Origin: Streptomyces atratus
GTDB lineage: Bacteria > Actinomycetota > Actinomycetes > Streptomycetales > Streptomycetaceae
Direction of reading: 5' to 3'
NCBI RefSeq assembly: GCF_900119365.1
Contig: NZ_FPJO01000030.1
Location: forward strand, 22,961 to 86,960
DNA: 64,000 bases
The notes beneath the pieces are model-generated. The model was not told the origin of the DNA, did no database searches, and worked only from the letters and a program-made list of their open reading frames with translations. Positions 9,783 to 19,249 of the stretch are shown here, piece by piece; within the stretch, counting starts at the first letter, position 1; every line of letters begins with the position of its first letter. Made by a program: the position numbers and the translations under genes.

Positions 9783-11329
9783 CGGTCCTCCCCGGTGCGG
9801 GGGCAGGTCAGGTCGGCGCCGGGCAGTGTGCCGTCGCGCAGGTAGTCGTTGACCGCTGCGTCGGCGCAGGGGACGGGGGTGAGGCCGTCGAGTCCGCGCC
9901 CGTACACCCCGTGCGAGCGGATGTCCGCCGTCACCAGCCGTGAACCGGCCAGCCGGCGGTGCAGGGCCAAGGCCCCTTCGTAGGGGACGTTGTTGTCGCG
10001 CCGGGCCTGGAGCATCAGCACGGGTACGTCATTGCCGATCACCGTGGCGGGCTCGCGCGATGTGCTCGTCCAGAACGCGCACGGGGCCATCATGCTGTTG
10101 ACGAGCGGGCCGAAGACGGGCTGGGCGGCGCGGCTGCGCTCCATGTTCTGCCAGTACGTCTCCGGGTTCCTCGGCCAGCCGCCGGCCGGCCAGCCGTGGT
10201 CGCCGCACATGAAGAGGGCCCCGCCCAGCATGCTGTCCGCCAGCTCGGGCGACGCGAGCAGTTCGAGCATGGCGGCGAGCTCCGGGCCGGGCTCGACCGG
10301 CCTGCCCGCGGCGGCATCGGTCAGGTCGCGCACCGTACCGGCGAGCGCCGGGTCGTACTCCTCGTGCTGGATGAGCTGCCTCAGCACCAGGCGCAGCAAC
10401 TGCGCGTCGAGCCGGACGCCGGAGACGGTGACCGGGCGCCGCTCGGCCCCGTCGAGCAACCGCTGGACGCTCGACCGCACTTCGGCCGGCGTGCTGCCGA
10501 GCCGGTAGATGCCGTCCCGCCGCGCGGTCCATCCGGCCCAGGCGTCCAGTGCCTCTTCGAGCGGCCTGCCCGCCCGCTGGAAGAGTTCGTACTGGGTGGC
10601 CGTCGGGTCGGTAGAGGAGTCGATGACGATGCGGTCGGCACGGCGGGGGAACATCTGGGTGTAGACGGCGCCCAGATCGGCACCGTACGAGACGCCGTAG
10701 TACGACAGCCTGGGCTCGCCCAGCGCCGCGCGGATCGCGTCCATGTCGCGGGCGACGTTCCTGGTCGTGGCGTGCGGGAGGAGCCGGGCGTTGTCCCCGT
10801 GCTCCCGGCAGCGGCGTGCGGTGTCGCGGGCGGACCGTACCGACTGTTCGAAGTCCTCGCGACGGGTCGTGGCCGGGCCGGGCGCGGGCGTGGGGGCGGC
10901 GGGGTCGCAGGTGATGGGGGTGGACTCGCCGAGGAACCGGGGATCGAAGCCGATCAGGTCGTAGCGGTTCGCGACGTCCTTCAACGCGGGCCGCAGGTAA
11001 AGGGGGTCGGCGAGTCCGGTGCCGCCCGGACCGCCGGGGTTGGACAGCAGGACGCCCCGCCGCCCGCCGTGCTCCGGGTCGGCCTTGATGCGGGAGACCG
11101 CGATCTTGATCGTCGGGCCGCCGGGGGCGGAGTAGTCGAGGGGAACGGCCACCTTCGCGCACTGTGCGCCCGCCTCGTTCAGCTCCTGCTGCTGCGGCGA
11201 GCAGGGGCCCCAGACGAGCCGCTGGTGGGCGGGCACGGCGGGCACGGCGGGGGTGGCCGACGCGGGCACACCGCCCGCGAGCAATCCGGTCAGGCCGAGA
11301 CCGGCGGTGAGCAATGGGGCGACGCGCAT
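9779..11329 (-). CDS. Secreted tripeptidyl aminopeptidase (Tap/SlpD-type alpha/beta hydrolase)
   Basis: The protein has 516 residues, with an ATG preceded by GAGGAG. A signal peptide (MRVAPLLTAGLGLTGLLAGG, cleavage near PASA) is followed by an alpha/beta hydrolase domain with oxyanion loop NPGGPGGTG near residue 97, nucleophile Ser214 in GVSYG, and a C-terminal TAP-like segment holding the remaining triad (Asp in LQARRDNNVP, His in IRSHGVYG). The family removes tripeptides from the N-terminus of exported proteins or peptides. It is probably extracellular or wall-associated. A serine hydrolase overlaps its 3' end. Similar in layout to SlpD/SlpE-type proteins, but no lipobox cysteine is seen. 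Confidence 0.9.
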   Translation of the reverse strand: MRVAPLLTAGLGLTGLLAGGVPASATPAVPAVPAHQRLVWGPCSPQQQELNEAGAQCAKVAVPLDYSAPGGPTIKIAVSRIKADPEHGGRRGVLLSNPGGPGGTGLADPLYLRPALKDVANRYDLIGFDPRFLGESTPITCDPAAPTPAPGPATTRREDFEQSVRSARDTARRCREHGDNARLLPHATTRNVARDMDAIRAALGEPRLSYYGVSYGADLGAVYTQMFPRRADRIVIDSSTDPTATQYELFQRAGRPLEEALDAWAGWTARRDGIYRLGSTPAEVRSSVQRLLDGAERRPVTVSGVRLDAQLLRLVLRQLIQHEEYDPALAGTVRDLTDAAAGRPVEPGPELAAMLELLASPELADSMLGGALFMCGDHGWPAGGWPRNPETYWQNMERSRAAQPVFGPLVNSMMAPCAFWTSTSREPATVIGNDVPVLMLQARRDNNVPYEGALALHRRLAGSRLVTADIRSHGVYGRGLDGLTPVPCADAAVNDYLRDGTLPGADLTCPRTGEDR

Positions 11330-11441
11330 CGTGCTCCTCGGATCAGGTGGATGACTCCCGCACGACGCTAAAGGCGTACGCGGCGCGGGAACATCGGGCC
11401 ACCCGGTCGAAGCGACCTGGGGCCAGCACCACCAACACCCG

Positions 11442-12404
11442 TCACGGGCGCGGCTGGTCGTCCGGCCAGACCCCGATGTGGTCGCGCTCCAGCTCCAGCA
11501 TCACCCGGTGCTCCATCCCGAGCGCCTCCGTGTAGTCGGCGGGCAGTTGCAGCCGGCCCGCCCGGTCGAGCATCGCGTACTCCCGGGCCACCTGGGACTC
11601 CAGACCCGTCGTGGCGTCGACCTCGGTGCGGCGCAGCACCTCGGAGGAGGTACGGCCGTCGCGGATGGCGACCGTGCGGCGGACCTCGTCGGCCACCGCC
11701 TGGTCGTGCGTGACGATCACGATCGTGGTGCCGAGCTCCTCGTTGGCCCGGCGGAACGCCGCGAAGACCTGCTCGCCGGTGGCCGAGTCGAGCTCGCCGG
11801 TCGGCTCGTCGGCGAGCAGCACCGACGGGTTGTTGGCGAGCGCGACCGCGATCGCCACCCGCTGCTGCTGGCCGCCGGAGAGCTGCTGCGGGCGCCGGTC
11901 GCGGCAGTCCGCGACCTCCAGGATCCGGAGCAGTTCTTCGGCGCGGGCGGCCCGTTCGGCACCCCGGATCCGGCCCCGGCCGCGCAGCTGCATCGGCAGG
12001 GTGACGTTCTGGACGGCGGTGAGGTACGGGAGCAGATTGCGGGCGGTCTGCTGCCAGACGAAGCCGACGATGTCCCGCCGGTAGCGGAGCCGTTCCTTCG
12101 GCCCCATCGACAGCAGATCGCAGCCCGCGACCTTCGCCGACCCGGCCGTCGGCACGTCGAGGCCCGCCAGGATGTTCATCAGGGTCGACTTCCCGCTGCC
12201 GGACGCGCCGACCAGGGCCATCAACTCGCCCTCGGTGACCAGGAGATCGAGGCCCTGGAGGGCCTGCACCTCCACCCCGTCCGCGGAGAAGATGCGGACC
12301 AGCCGGTCGCAGGCGATCAGCGCGTCGTGCCCGTACGAGGGCCGGTCGCGGCGCGCGGCGGCCCGCTGTTCGAGCTCGGCGAGCGTGGTGTCGGGCGACG
12401 TCAT
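11442..12404 (-). CDS. ABC transporter ATP-binding protein (LolD/MacB type)
   Basis: The protein has 320 residues; the ATG at 12404 is chosen because it overlaps the permease stop (ATGA), and the longer frame lies inside the permease. Walker A is GASGSGKST at residues 66-74, then signature LSGGQQQR, Walker B VLLADEPTGELD and a switch His in VTHDQ. The sequence class is that of ATPases paired with FtsX-like permeases, which use ATP for mechanical work in the envelope or export of lipoproteins, peptides or drugs. A C-terminal extension of about 70 residues after the ATPase core (VLRRTEVDATTGLESQV onward) is unusual for the group. It is the last gene of a three-gene operon. Confidence 0.92.
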   Translation of the reverse strand: MTSPDTTLAELEQRAAARRDRPSYGHDALIACDRLVRIFSADGVEVQALQGLDLLVTEGELMALVGASGSGKSTLMNILAGLDVPTAGSAKVAGCDLLSMGPKERLRYRRDIVGFVWQQTARNLLPYLTAVQNVTLPMQLRGRGRIRGAERAARAEELLRILEVADCRDRRPQQLSGGQQQRVAIAVALANNPSVLLADEPTGELDSATGEQVFAAFRRANEELGTTIVIVTHDQAVADEVRRTVAIRDGRTSSEVLRRTEVDATTGLESQVAREYAMLDRAGRLQLPADYTEALGMEHRVMLELERDHIGVWPDDQPRP

Positions 12405-15196
12405 CGAGGGTCTCCTGACCTGAGTTCGGTGATCGGTCCGCGGCGGCCGGCCCACCAGGCCTGGACGGCGGCCACCGTGGCGGTGAGGACGACGACGCCG
12501 AGCGCCGGAAGCGTCAGCGACCACGGGTCGGCCCGCAGCTGAGCGGTGTCGAGTGCGACGGGGACGGGCCCGGCGGAGAGCGCGAGGCCCACCAGGTCGA
12601 CGCCCGGTGCCAGCAGCACGATCGTCGCCCAGCCGACGAGCACCCCGCCGAAGGCCGCCGGCAGCGCCTGCGGCAGCGATTCGAGGCCGAGCAGCCGTCT
12701 GCCCTGCCGGGAGGTGAGGCCCATGGTCCGCAGCCGGGCCAGCAGGGCCGCGCGTTCCGGCGCGGTCCGAAGCAGCGACAGCAGGACGGCGAGCAGGGCG
12801 TAGCCCGCGCCGGCCACGATCGCCGCCGCGTAGATCCGCCAGGCACCCTGCTGCATGGGGGTGTCGACGAACGCCGCGCGCTCCTCGGAGCGCAGCCGTA
12901 CGGAGAGGCCCTCGCCCGCGTGCCGTGCCGCCGCCCGCAGCGCCTTCGCGTCCGGGGAGCCGCCGGTGACCAGCAGGGTGGTGGTCTGCTTGCGGGGCAG
13001 CGAGGCGGCGTCGACGATCAGGAAGTCGCTGTCGGGGACGGCGACGGTGCGCGGGACGACGCCCGCCACCCGCACCCTGAGGTCCCCGGCCGCCGTGGAC
13101 AGCTCGCGCGGCCGGTCGCCGAGCTCCGCGGCGACGGACGGCGACACGATCACGGGCAGCACCGCGTCCTTCGCCGCCGCGCCGCCCGCGGCCCTCAACC
13201 GGTCGGCGGGGAACGGGCCGATCCCCGTCGACCGGGCCAGCCGGGCGTACGCCGCCGGGTCGACCCCCAGCATGGCGGCGCTCTTCATGCGGCTGTTCCC
13301 GGCCGGGTCGGCGGGCAGCGGCACGCCGTACACGACCTGGACCGCCGCCACCTCCCGTACGCCGTCCGCCGCCCGTACCTCACGGATCAGGCGGTCCGGC
13401 AGCGGCACGGAGTCGAGCACGCCGCTGATCCGGGCGTCCGCGCCGACCGTGTGCAGAGCCGCCCGGTCCCGCGCGTCCGCGACACCCGCGAGCACCGAGC
13501 CGCCGAACGCCGCCGTGGTCAGCGCGAGCAGCAGCGCCAGCAGCGGCAGCGTGCCGCCCGCCGAGGTCCGCCCGGCACGGGCCAGCGACAGGAAGCCGAC
13601 CGCGCCACGCCGCCGGGCGACGGCACGGGAGGCCAGACGCAGCGGCAGCGGCAGGAGCCGTACCAGGACCAGGGCGGCGATCAGCCCGACGAGTACGGGG
13701 GCGGCGCTGATCAGCAGGTCACCGCCGCCGTCGCCGCCCGTACCGCGCCGGCGCAGAGCGGCGACCGCGCCGACGGCCAGCACCAGCGCGGTGAGTTCGG
13801 CGACCGTGCGCCGCCGCGACGGACGGGCGTCCATCAGGTCCTCGCGGGCCCCGGGCGGCTGCGGCTTGCGGTGCGGCAGCACCGAGCACAGCGGCAGGGC
13901 GAGGCAGACCAGCGCGGCGACGGCGGCGGGCCCCACGACGGAGGGCCACAGCCGGCCCCCGTCGAAGAACGGCAGGGCGATCAGCAGCCCCAGTGCCGCC
14001 GCGGGCACCGCGATCACCACCGTCTCGGCGAACAGCCGGCCGCCGATGCCGCGCAGCGATCCGCCGCGCGCCCGCAGCAGCGCCAGTTCGGCGCGGCGCC
14101 GCCCGCCGATCAGCCCGGCGGTCATCAGCAGGACGACGGCGGCGACGGCTCCGATGCCCACGGCGGCGACCGTGACGACCGGGCCGATCGCCGTTCGCAG
14201 GGTGTCGTACCCGGTGAGGATCTCGTCCAGGTCGGTCGTGAAGGTGGCGTTGGGGCCGGCCACCGCGCGCATCCGCACCAGGCCGGGGCCGCCTTCCAGC
14301 GAGGCGATCGACGCGCGCAGCCCCGCCGCGTCGGAGGAGGTGAGGCCGGAGGGGTCCGGCGCGAACCGCCAGAACATCTCCGGCTCGCCCGTCGTGGCGA
14401 GCAGCACGGGCGCGGCGTCCGGCGGCAGCAGGACGGCCGCGGTCCAGTGGTAACGCGGGGGGAACAGATCCGGTTCGGGGACCAGGGCCGGGGTCCGGAG
14501 CAGCGGCTGGGTCGACCAGTAGGCCGTCCGGGGGTGCTTCGGGGCGACGATGCCGGTGATCCGGACGCTCAGCCGCTTCCCGTTCTGGGTCGGTACGGTG
14601 ATGACCGCACCGGGCTCGGCCCGCAGGGCCTTCGCCGTCTCCTCGGTGACCGCGCCCTCCACCTCGGAGGTGTTCTCGGAGACCTCGCCGCGGACGGCGG
14701 GCCACTTCCCGGCGCGCAGGGTGGCGTGGTCCGGGAGGGCGGAGAGGGTGGAGTAGCTCAGCTGGGGGTCGACGCGGTCCGGCCTCGGCAGCCAGCCGTC
14801 GGCGGCGGGCATCGGCTGGCCGGTGCGGAAGCCGTACGCGGAATCGGCGCCGCCGGGCAGCACCTCGGCGGGCAGCGCGGACCGCACATTGCGGTGGACG
14901 GACGCCAGCGCCGCCTCGCGCACGGCCGCCTCGCGCTCCTCCGGGGGGAGTTGCAGCTCGGGCTGCGGACTGTTCAGCTCCAGAACACTGTGCCGGGGGT
15001 CCGCGGCGGCGATGTCGTGGCGCAGCCCCTCGTCCTCGTAGTACGCGACGGCGCGCGGGTGGACGGCCGCGAGGAACGACGTCAGCAGGACGAGCAGCCC
15101 CAGCGCCCAGGCCGTACCGGGGGCGGTGCGCAGCCGGGTACGGACCCAGGGCGCGGCGGCGCGGCCGCCGCCCTCTCGAACGGAACGCGGAGTCAT
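12401..15196 (-). CDS. FtsX-like ABC transporter permease (931 aa)
   Basis: The start ATG lies one base after the stop of the upstream permease. The protein has one N-terminal membrane segment (TAWALGLLVLLTSFLAAV), a large extracytoplasmic domain of about 290 residues, then clustered membrane spans (VVTVAAVGIGAVAAVVLL, FAETVVIAVPAAALGLLIAL and others). A second outer domain follows, with a final FtsX-type bundle ending in LTLPALGVVVLTATVAAVQAWWAG. The duplicated layout of two FtsX units matches large actinobacterial MacB/LolE-like permeases. It should form a heterodimer with the neighbouring permease, driven by the ATPase encoded downstream. Substrate is unknown, and no response regulator, lipoprotein or resistance gene is adjacent to indicate it. 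Confidence 0.88.
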   Translation of the reverse strand: MTPRSVREGGGRAAAPWVRTRLRTAPGTAWALGLLVLLTSFLAAVHPRAVAYYEDEGLRHDIAAADPRHSVLELNSPQPELQLPPEEREAAVREAALASVHRNVRSALPAEVLPGGADSAYGFRTGQPMPAADGWLPRPDRVDPQLSYSTLSALPDHATLRAGKWPAVRGEVSENTSEVEGAVTEETAKALRAEPGAVITVPTQNGKRLSVRITGIVAPKHPRTAYWSTQPLLRTPALVPEPDLFPPRYHWTAAVLLPPDAAPVLLATTGEPEMFWRFAPDPSGLTSSDAAGLRASIASLEGGPGLVRMRAVAGPNATFTTDLDEILTGYDTLRTAIGPVVTVAAVGIGAVAAVVLLMTAGLIGGRRRAELALLRARGGSLRGIGGRLFAETVVIAVPAAALGLLIALPFFDGGRLWPSVVGPAAVAALVCLALPLCSVLPHRKPQPPGAREDLMDARPSRRRTVAELTALVLAVGAVAALRRRGTGGDGGGDLLISAAPVLVGLIAALVLVRLLPLPLRLASRAVARRRGAVGFLSLARAGRTSAGGTLPLLALLLALTTAAFGGSVLAGVADARDRAALHTVGADARISGVLDSVPLPDRLIREVRAADGVREVAAVQVVYGVPLPADPAGNSRMKSAAMLGVDPAAYARLARSTGIGPFPADRLRAAGGAAAKDAVLPVIVSPSVAAELGDRPRELSTAAGDLRVRVAGVVPRTVAVPDSDFLIVDAASLPRKQTTTLLVTGGSPDAKALRAAARHAGEGLSVRLRSEERAAFVDTPMQQGAWRIYAAAIVAGAGYALLAVLLSLLRTAPERAALLARLRTMGLTSRQGRRLLGLESLPQALPAAFGGVLVGWATIVLLAPGVDLVGLALSAGPVPVALDTAQLRADPWSLTLPALGVVVLTATVAAVQAWWAGRRGPITELRSGDPR

Positions 15197-15197
15197 G

Positions 15198-18100
15198 TCA
15201 GTTGTCCCCCTGGACGCGCAGCGAGGCCGCGGGGTCGGCGCCGCGCAGAGCGAGCGCCACGACGATCACCAGCGGCAGCGCGGCGACACCTGCCAGCAGC
15301 GCCGCGATCTGCCCGGCCGGCAATTGCACCAGCACCCCGGGCACCGGCGCGGTGGCCTGTCCGGTCAGTACGACGAGCGGTACGACGGCGCGGTTCAGCA
15401 CGGCCCCGAGCACGGCCCCGACCAGCAGCGCGATCGCGATCAGTACGCCCTGCTCGGCGGCGATCATCCGGGTCAGCCGTCGGCGCGGGGTGCCCAGCGC
15501 CCGCAGGACGGCGAACTCGGCGGCCCTCTCCCGCTGGGCGCCGACGGCGCTCACCGCGAAGCCGACCGCGGCCAGGGCCGCGGCGACCACCGCCACCGCG
15601 GGCAGCGCGGCCTGCGGCCCGGCGCCCAGCGGATCGCCGACCAGTTCCCGTGCGATCTCGTCCCGCACCAGGACCTGCGCCGGATCGGTGTAGGGCTGCG
15701 CCCGCAGCGCGGCGGCGGCCTTCGCGGCCTGTCCGGGGGCGGTGCTCAGCCACCACTCGTTGGCGGTGAGCACGGCGCCGGGGCGCTGCGCGAAGACCTG
15801 GCCGACGGCCCTGAAGTCGAGCAGCAGGGCTCCGCCGTCGCGGTCCTCGGCGCGCCCGGCCGCGGAGTCGTCCACGCCGGTGCCGGTGGTCGGCAGCCGG
15901 CGCACCACGTCCGCGATCCTCACCCGGAGCGTCTCGCCGGCCAGCGTGACATCGACGCTCTGGCCCTTCTTCGCTCCGGCGGCCTTCAGATACGCGTCGG
16001 TGACGATCGCCTTCGGCATCGGCGCCGTCGGGCGGGGCGCGGTGACCCGTACGGAGAAGGCGGGCGTGTAGTTCCACATGTTCGGGGCGGAGCCGGTGTC
16101 GTACCCGACGGTCAGCGGGCTCTTCGCGGAGGCCGCCGCGTCCACGGCCTCGCCGGGCTCCGCCTCGCCACCGTTGCCGGTGCCGGTCAGCTCGGCGTGC
16201 CAGCCGAACCCCTCGGGGACCGGGACCGGGTGCTCGGTGCCGTCGGCCGTCACGGTCCGCAGGGCGCCGATGCCGAGCCGCTGGGATTCGCCCGCCCCGG
16301 TCGGCCGGTTGCCGCTCAGCTCGAACCCGGTCACCGCGAGCCCACCCTCGGCCGCCACCGCGAAGTCGACCGGATGCGCCTTGCCGTCCACGGGCACGGC
16401 CCCGGCCGGCACCCGGTACGGCAGTCCGTAGCGGTCCTCCAGCAGCACGGCGAGGACCGGATCGTCGGCCGTCGCCGCGTGCGCCCCGGCCACCGTGATC
16501 CGTACGTCGAACCGGAGCCGCTCGCTGCGCTCCGGCAGCGCCAGCCCGGCCCGCGCGGTCCTCGGCGGGTCGATCGGGTCGAACAGCCGCTCGCGCGGCC
16601 GGTCGCCGAGGTCGTCGCGGATCAGCATCCGCTCGGTGGCGTGCGCGGTGTCCAGGGCGATGACCGAGGCGGTGCGGTCGCCCGAGAGCTCCGTGGTCGC
16701 GCGGAACGCGGGCGCGGCGTCCCGTACGCCCGGCAGCCGCGCGTACCCGCCGGCCTTCGCCGGATCGTCGTCGGCACCGGTCGTCACGCGCAGCGACGCA
16801 CCGGCCCTGAAGTCCGCCTGGTCGCTCTGCGAACGGTCCCAGGAAGCGCGCTGCCCGATGGCCAGCATGCCCATCGCCACCGCGAGGACCAGCAGCAGCA
16901 CGGGCCCGGCATTGCGCAGCGGGCGCCGGCTGAACTGCCAGCCGGACAGGGCCGTGATCAGCCCCCGGCCGCCCGCCGCACCGCGCTCCGCGAGCCGGGC
17001 CGCGGGCGGCAGCAGCCGCAGCGTCAGCACCGTGCCCGCGAGCAGCAGCAGCGCGGGCGCCGCGACCAGCAGCGGATCGACACCGAGCCGGCCCTGCCGG
17101 TCCCCGCTCAGCACACCGCCGCCGACATCCGCGGCCCGGCGGTCGAGCTGCCAGTACGCCACCGCCGCGATCGCCAGCAGCCCGAGGTCGGCGCCCGCCC
17201 GCAGCGGCGCGGGCAGCGACGCGGTCCGGCCGCCCCGGCGCTCCCCGGCGCCCGCCGTCAGCGCGGGCGCCACCACGGCCAGCGCGCAGGCGAGCGCGGC
17301 GACCACGGCGACCAGCCAGACGGTGGCGGTGGCGCCGCCGTCGAGCCGCAGCCCGATCCGGGACAGCGCGCCGCGGCCCGCGAGCAGCCGGGTCAGCGGC
17401 CCGGCGAGCAGTGGGGCCACAAGCGCGGCGGGCAGCGCGAGCAGCAGCGCCTCGATCGCGGCGAGCGCCGTGATGCGGCCGCGCGATCCGCCGCGTGCCC
17501 GCAGCACGCGGGTCTCGCCGTCGCGTTCGCTGCTCAGCAGCCGGGCCACCAGCAGCAGCGCGTATCCCGCGAGCAGCACCAGCTGGACGGCCACGATCAT
17601 CAGTGTCGAGCGGGAGACCAGCAGCGCCCGGTCGATCTGCTCCAGCACCTGGGGCAGCGAGGTCCGCGCGGCGGCACCGCTCTTGAACTCGGGGGCCGCC
17701 GTCACCGTCTTCGGAGCGGCCGTGGCGGCGCTGTGCAGCGCGTCGATGCGGTCCGTGGTGACGGTGCGGAAATCGGCGGCAGCGAGCCAGGACATCGTCC
17801 CGGAACTGATCCGTCCGGAGCCGGCCGGGTCGGGGCCGGTGAGCAGCGGGCCGTAGGTGGTGAAGGCGAGCTTGCGGATGCCGCGCCCGCCGAGCTCGTC
17901 CAGCTGCCAGTACGGATCGGCCGGGTCGGACACCTCGTACACGCCCGTGACCAGGACGTGCAGCGGCTTGTCGGTCAGCCGGTCGGTGACGGTGATCCGC
18001 GCACCGGGCTTCATCTTCAGCGCCTCGGCGGCCGGCCGCGGCAGGGCGACCTGGACGGGCCCGTCGGTGCTCCCGCCGGTCTTCCCGTCGGACTCTCCGC

Positions 18101-18536
18101 CGGTCTTTCTGTCGGCCGAGGCCGGCATGCGGCCCGCGGTGATACGGACCCGGCTGCGGTCGACCGAGGCGAAGTGGGTGAGATCGGGCTCGCCGCCCCG
18201 GGCCTGCGGGGCCCGCAGCTCGCGCGGCAGCGCGTACGCACCCGAGGTCTCCAGCGTCCGGACGGTCACCGGAAGGCCGTCGAAGGCCTCGCGGGCCGCT
18301 TTCCGGGCGATCGCGTCGGCCGTGTCCCGCTGCGCGGGTGCCACCTGGGCGGACATCACGAGGGAGGCGTCGGCCGCCGAACGGTGGGTCAGCGCGTGGC
18401 GGAGTGCCGCGTCGCCGACGGAGCCGGAGAAGGCGGTCAGTGCCGCCAGCACCGAGGTGGTCAGTACGACGGCCAGGAGGGCCGCGGAGAGCAGGAGCCG
18501 ATGGGCCCGCACCCGGAGAAAGACGAACCCCGTCAC
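15198..18536 (-). CDS. FtsX-like ABC transporter permease (1112 aa)
   Basis: This is the first gene of the operon, starting at GTG (MTGFVFLRVRAHRLLL). Membrane segments are seen at the N-terminus (LLSAALLAVVLTTSVLAAL), in a central group (TLMIVAVQLVLLAGYALLL, LLALPAALVAPLLAGPL, VWLVAVVAALACALAVV) and at the C-terminus (ALPAVAVVAAALAAVGFAV, GVLIAIALLVGAVLGAV, IAALLAGVAALPLVIVVAL). The last group bears the FtsX fingerprint EFAVLRALGTPRRRL. Two long extracytoplasmic regions lie between the groups. The arrangement is two FtsX units fused, as in its partner. It probably moves or reshapes a hydrophobic or envelope substrate; direction and cargo cannot be told from sequence. Confidence 0.88.
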   Translation of the reverse strand: MTGFVFLRVRAHRLLLSAALLAVVLTTSVLAALTAFSGSVGDAALRHALTHRSAADASLVMSAQVAPAQRDTADAIARKAAREAFDGLPVTVRTLETSGAYALPRELRAPQARGGEPDLTHFASVDRSRVRITAGRMPASADRKTGGESDGKTGGSTDGPVQVALPRPAAEALKMKPGARITVTDRLTDKPLHVLVTGVYEVSDPADPYWQLDELGGRGIRKLAFTTYGPLLTGPDPAGSGRISSGTMSWLAAADFRTVTTDRIDALHSAATAAPKTVTAAPEFKSGAAARTSLPQVLEQIDRALLVSRSTLMIVAVQLVLLAGYALLLVARLLSSERDGETRVLRARGGSRGRITALAAIEALLLALPAALVAPLLAGPLTRLLAGRGALSRIGLRLDGGATATVWLVAVVAALACALAVVAPALTAGAGERRGGRTASLPAPLRAGADLGLLAIAAVAYWQLDRRAADVGGGVLSGDRQGRLGVDPLLVAAPALLLLAGTVLTLRLLPPAARLAERGAAGGRGLITALSGWQFSRRPLRNAGPVLLLVLAVAMGMLAIGQRASWDRSQSDQADFRAGASLRVTTGADDDPAKAGGYARLPGVRDAAPAFRATTELSGDRTASVIALDTAHATERMLIRDDLGDRPRERLFDPIDPPRTARAGLALPERSERLRFDVRITVAGAHAATADDPVLAVLLEDRYGLPYRVPAGAVPVDGKAHPVDFAVAAEGGLAVTGFELSGNRPTGAGESQRLGIGALRTVTADGTEHPVPVPEGFGWHAELTGTGNGGEAEPGEAVDAAASAKSPLTVGYDTGSAPNMWNYTPAFSVRVTAPRPTAPMPKAIVTDAYLKAAGAKKGQSVDVTLAGETLRVRIADVVRRLPTTGTGVDDSAAGRAEDRDGGALLLDFRAVGQVFAQRPGAVLTANEWWLSTAPGQAAKAAAALRAQPYTDPAQVLVRDEIARELVGDPLGAGPQAALPAVAVVAAALAAVGFAVSAVGAQRERAAEFAVLRALGTPRRRLTRMIAAEQGVLIAIALLVGAVLGAVLNRAVVPLVVLTGQATAPVPGVLVQLPAGQIAALLAGVAALPLVIVVALALRGADPAASLRVQGDN

Positions 18537-18713
18537 TCACGCCCCCCTGGGCCCTCGTCACACACACGCCCCCCGGCGTTCTACGGATGCTTTCAAGGCG
18601 CATGCGCTCTTGGAAACCGCTTGCGTCCGTACTTGATCCAATTGTGACCGTTTATCGGTGATGGAAGACCGAATTCCGCGCTTACGGCGGGGAATACGGT
18701 GAGGGAGAGGGGC

Positions 18714-19118
18714 TCAGCCCTGGGTGTTCACCATCGAGGCCGCGGCGTAGGTCAGGTAGTCCCACAGCTGCCGCTCGTGCTCCGGCGCCAGCCCGAGCTC
18801 GTCGAGGGCCACCCGCATATGGCTCAGCCAGGCGTCGTGCGCCGCCCGGTCCACCCGGAACGGGACGTGCCGCATCCGCAGCCGGGGGTGCCCGCGCCGC
18901 TCGTTGTAGGTACGGGGCCCGCCCCAGTACTGCATCAGGAACAGCGCGAACCGCTCCTCGGCCGGGCCCAGATCCTCCTCCGGGTACATCGGCCGCAGCA
19001 GCGGGTCCTCCGCCACCCCCTGGTAGAAGCGGTGCACCAGGCGCCGGAAGGTCTCCTCGCCGCCGACCTGTTCGTAGAAGGTCTGCTCCTGCAGCGTGTC
19101 GCGCGGAATCTCTGTCAC
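18714..19118 (-). CDS. glbO: Group II truncated hemoglobin (GlbO-like)
   Basis: The protein has 134 residues from a GTG. It matches the 2-on-2 globins of group II: EQVGGEETFRRLVHRFYQGV at the A/B helices, the family fingerprint FLMQYWGGPRTY, then RGHPRLRMRH with the proximal His on the F helix. It ends after LWDYLTYAAASMVNTQG, the usual length. GlbO proteins bind oxygen, NO or peroxide and are linked to membrane-associated respiration or redox protection in actinobacteria. It is divergent from the methyltransferase gene, with a 131-base shared upstream region. Confidence 0.93.
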   Translation of the reverse strand: MTEIPRDTLQEQTFYEQVGGEETFRRLVHRFYQGVAEDPLLRPMYPEEDLGPAEERFALFLMQYWGGPRTYNERRGHPRLRMRHVPFRVDRAAHDAWLSHMRVALDELGLAPEHERQLWDYLTYAAASMVNTQG

Positions 19119-19249
19119 CCGTCCATCGTCGCAGACGCACCGGCCGAGGACCGGGGTCCTAGGACCACCCGGGCAGCTCCCGGCAGTCCAACGACCCGTC
19201 GCCCGCCCGGTTCCTGGCCCCCGGGCCCTCGACGCAGGAAGGTGGAGGT

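Noticed and set aside
12920..15769. Plus-strand open frame of 949 codons
   Set aside because: Shadow of the two permease genes; composition dominated by Arg, Gly and Gln with no recognisable domain.
15126..18647. Long plus-strand open frame of 1173 codons
   Set aside because: It is antisense to the FtsX-like permease, extremely rich in Arg/Gly/Gln, lacks domains and ribosome site, and is explained by GC bias.
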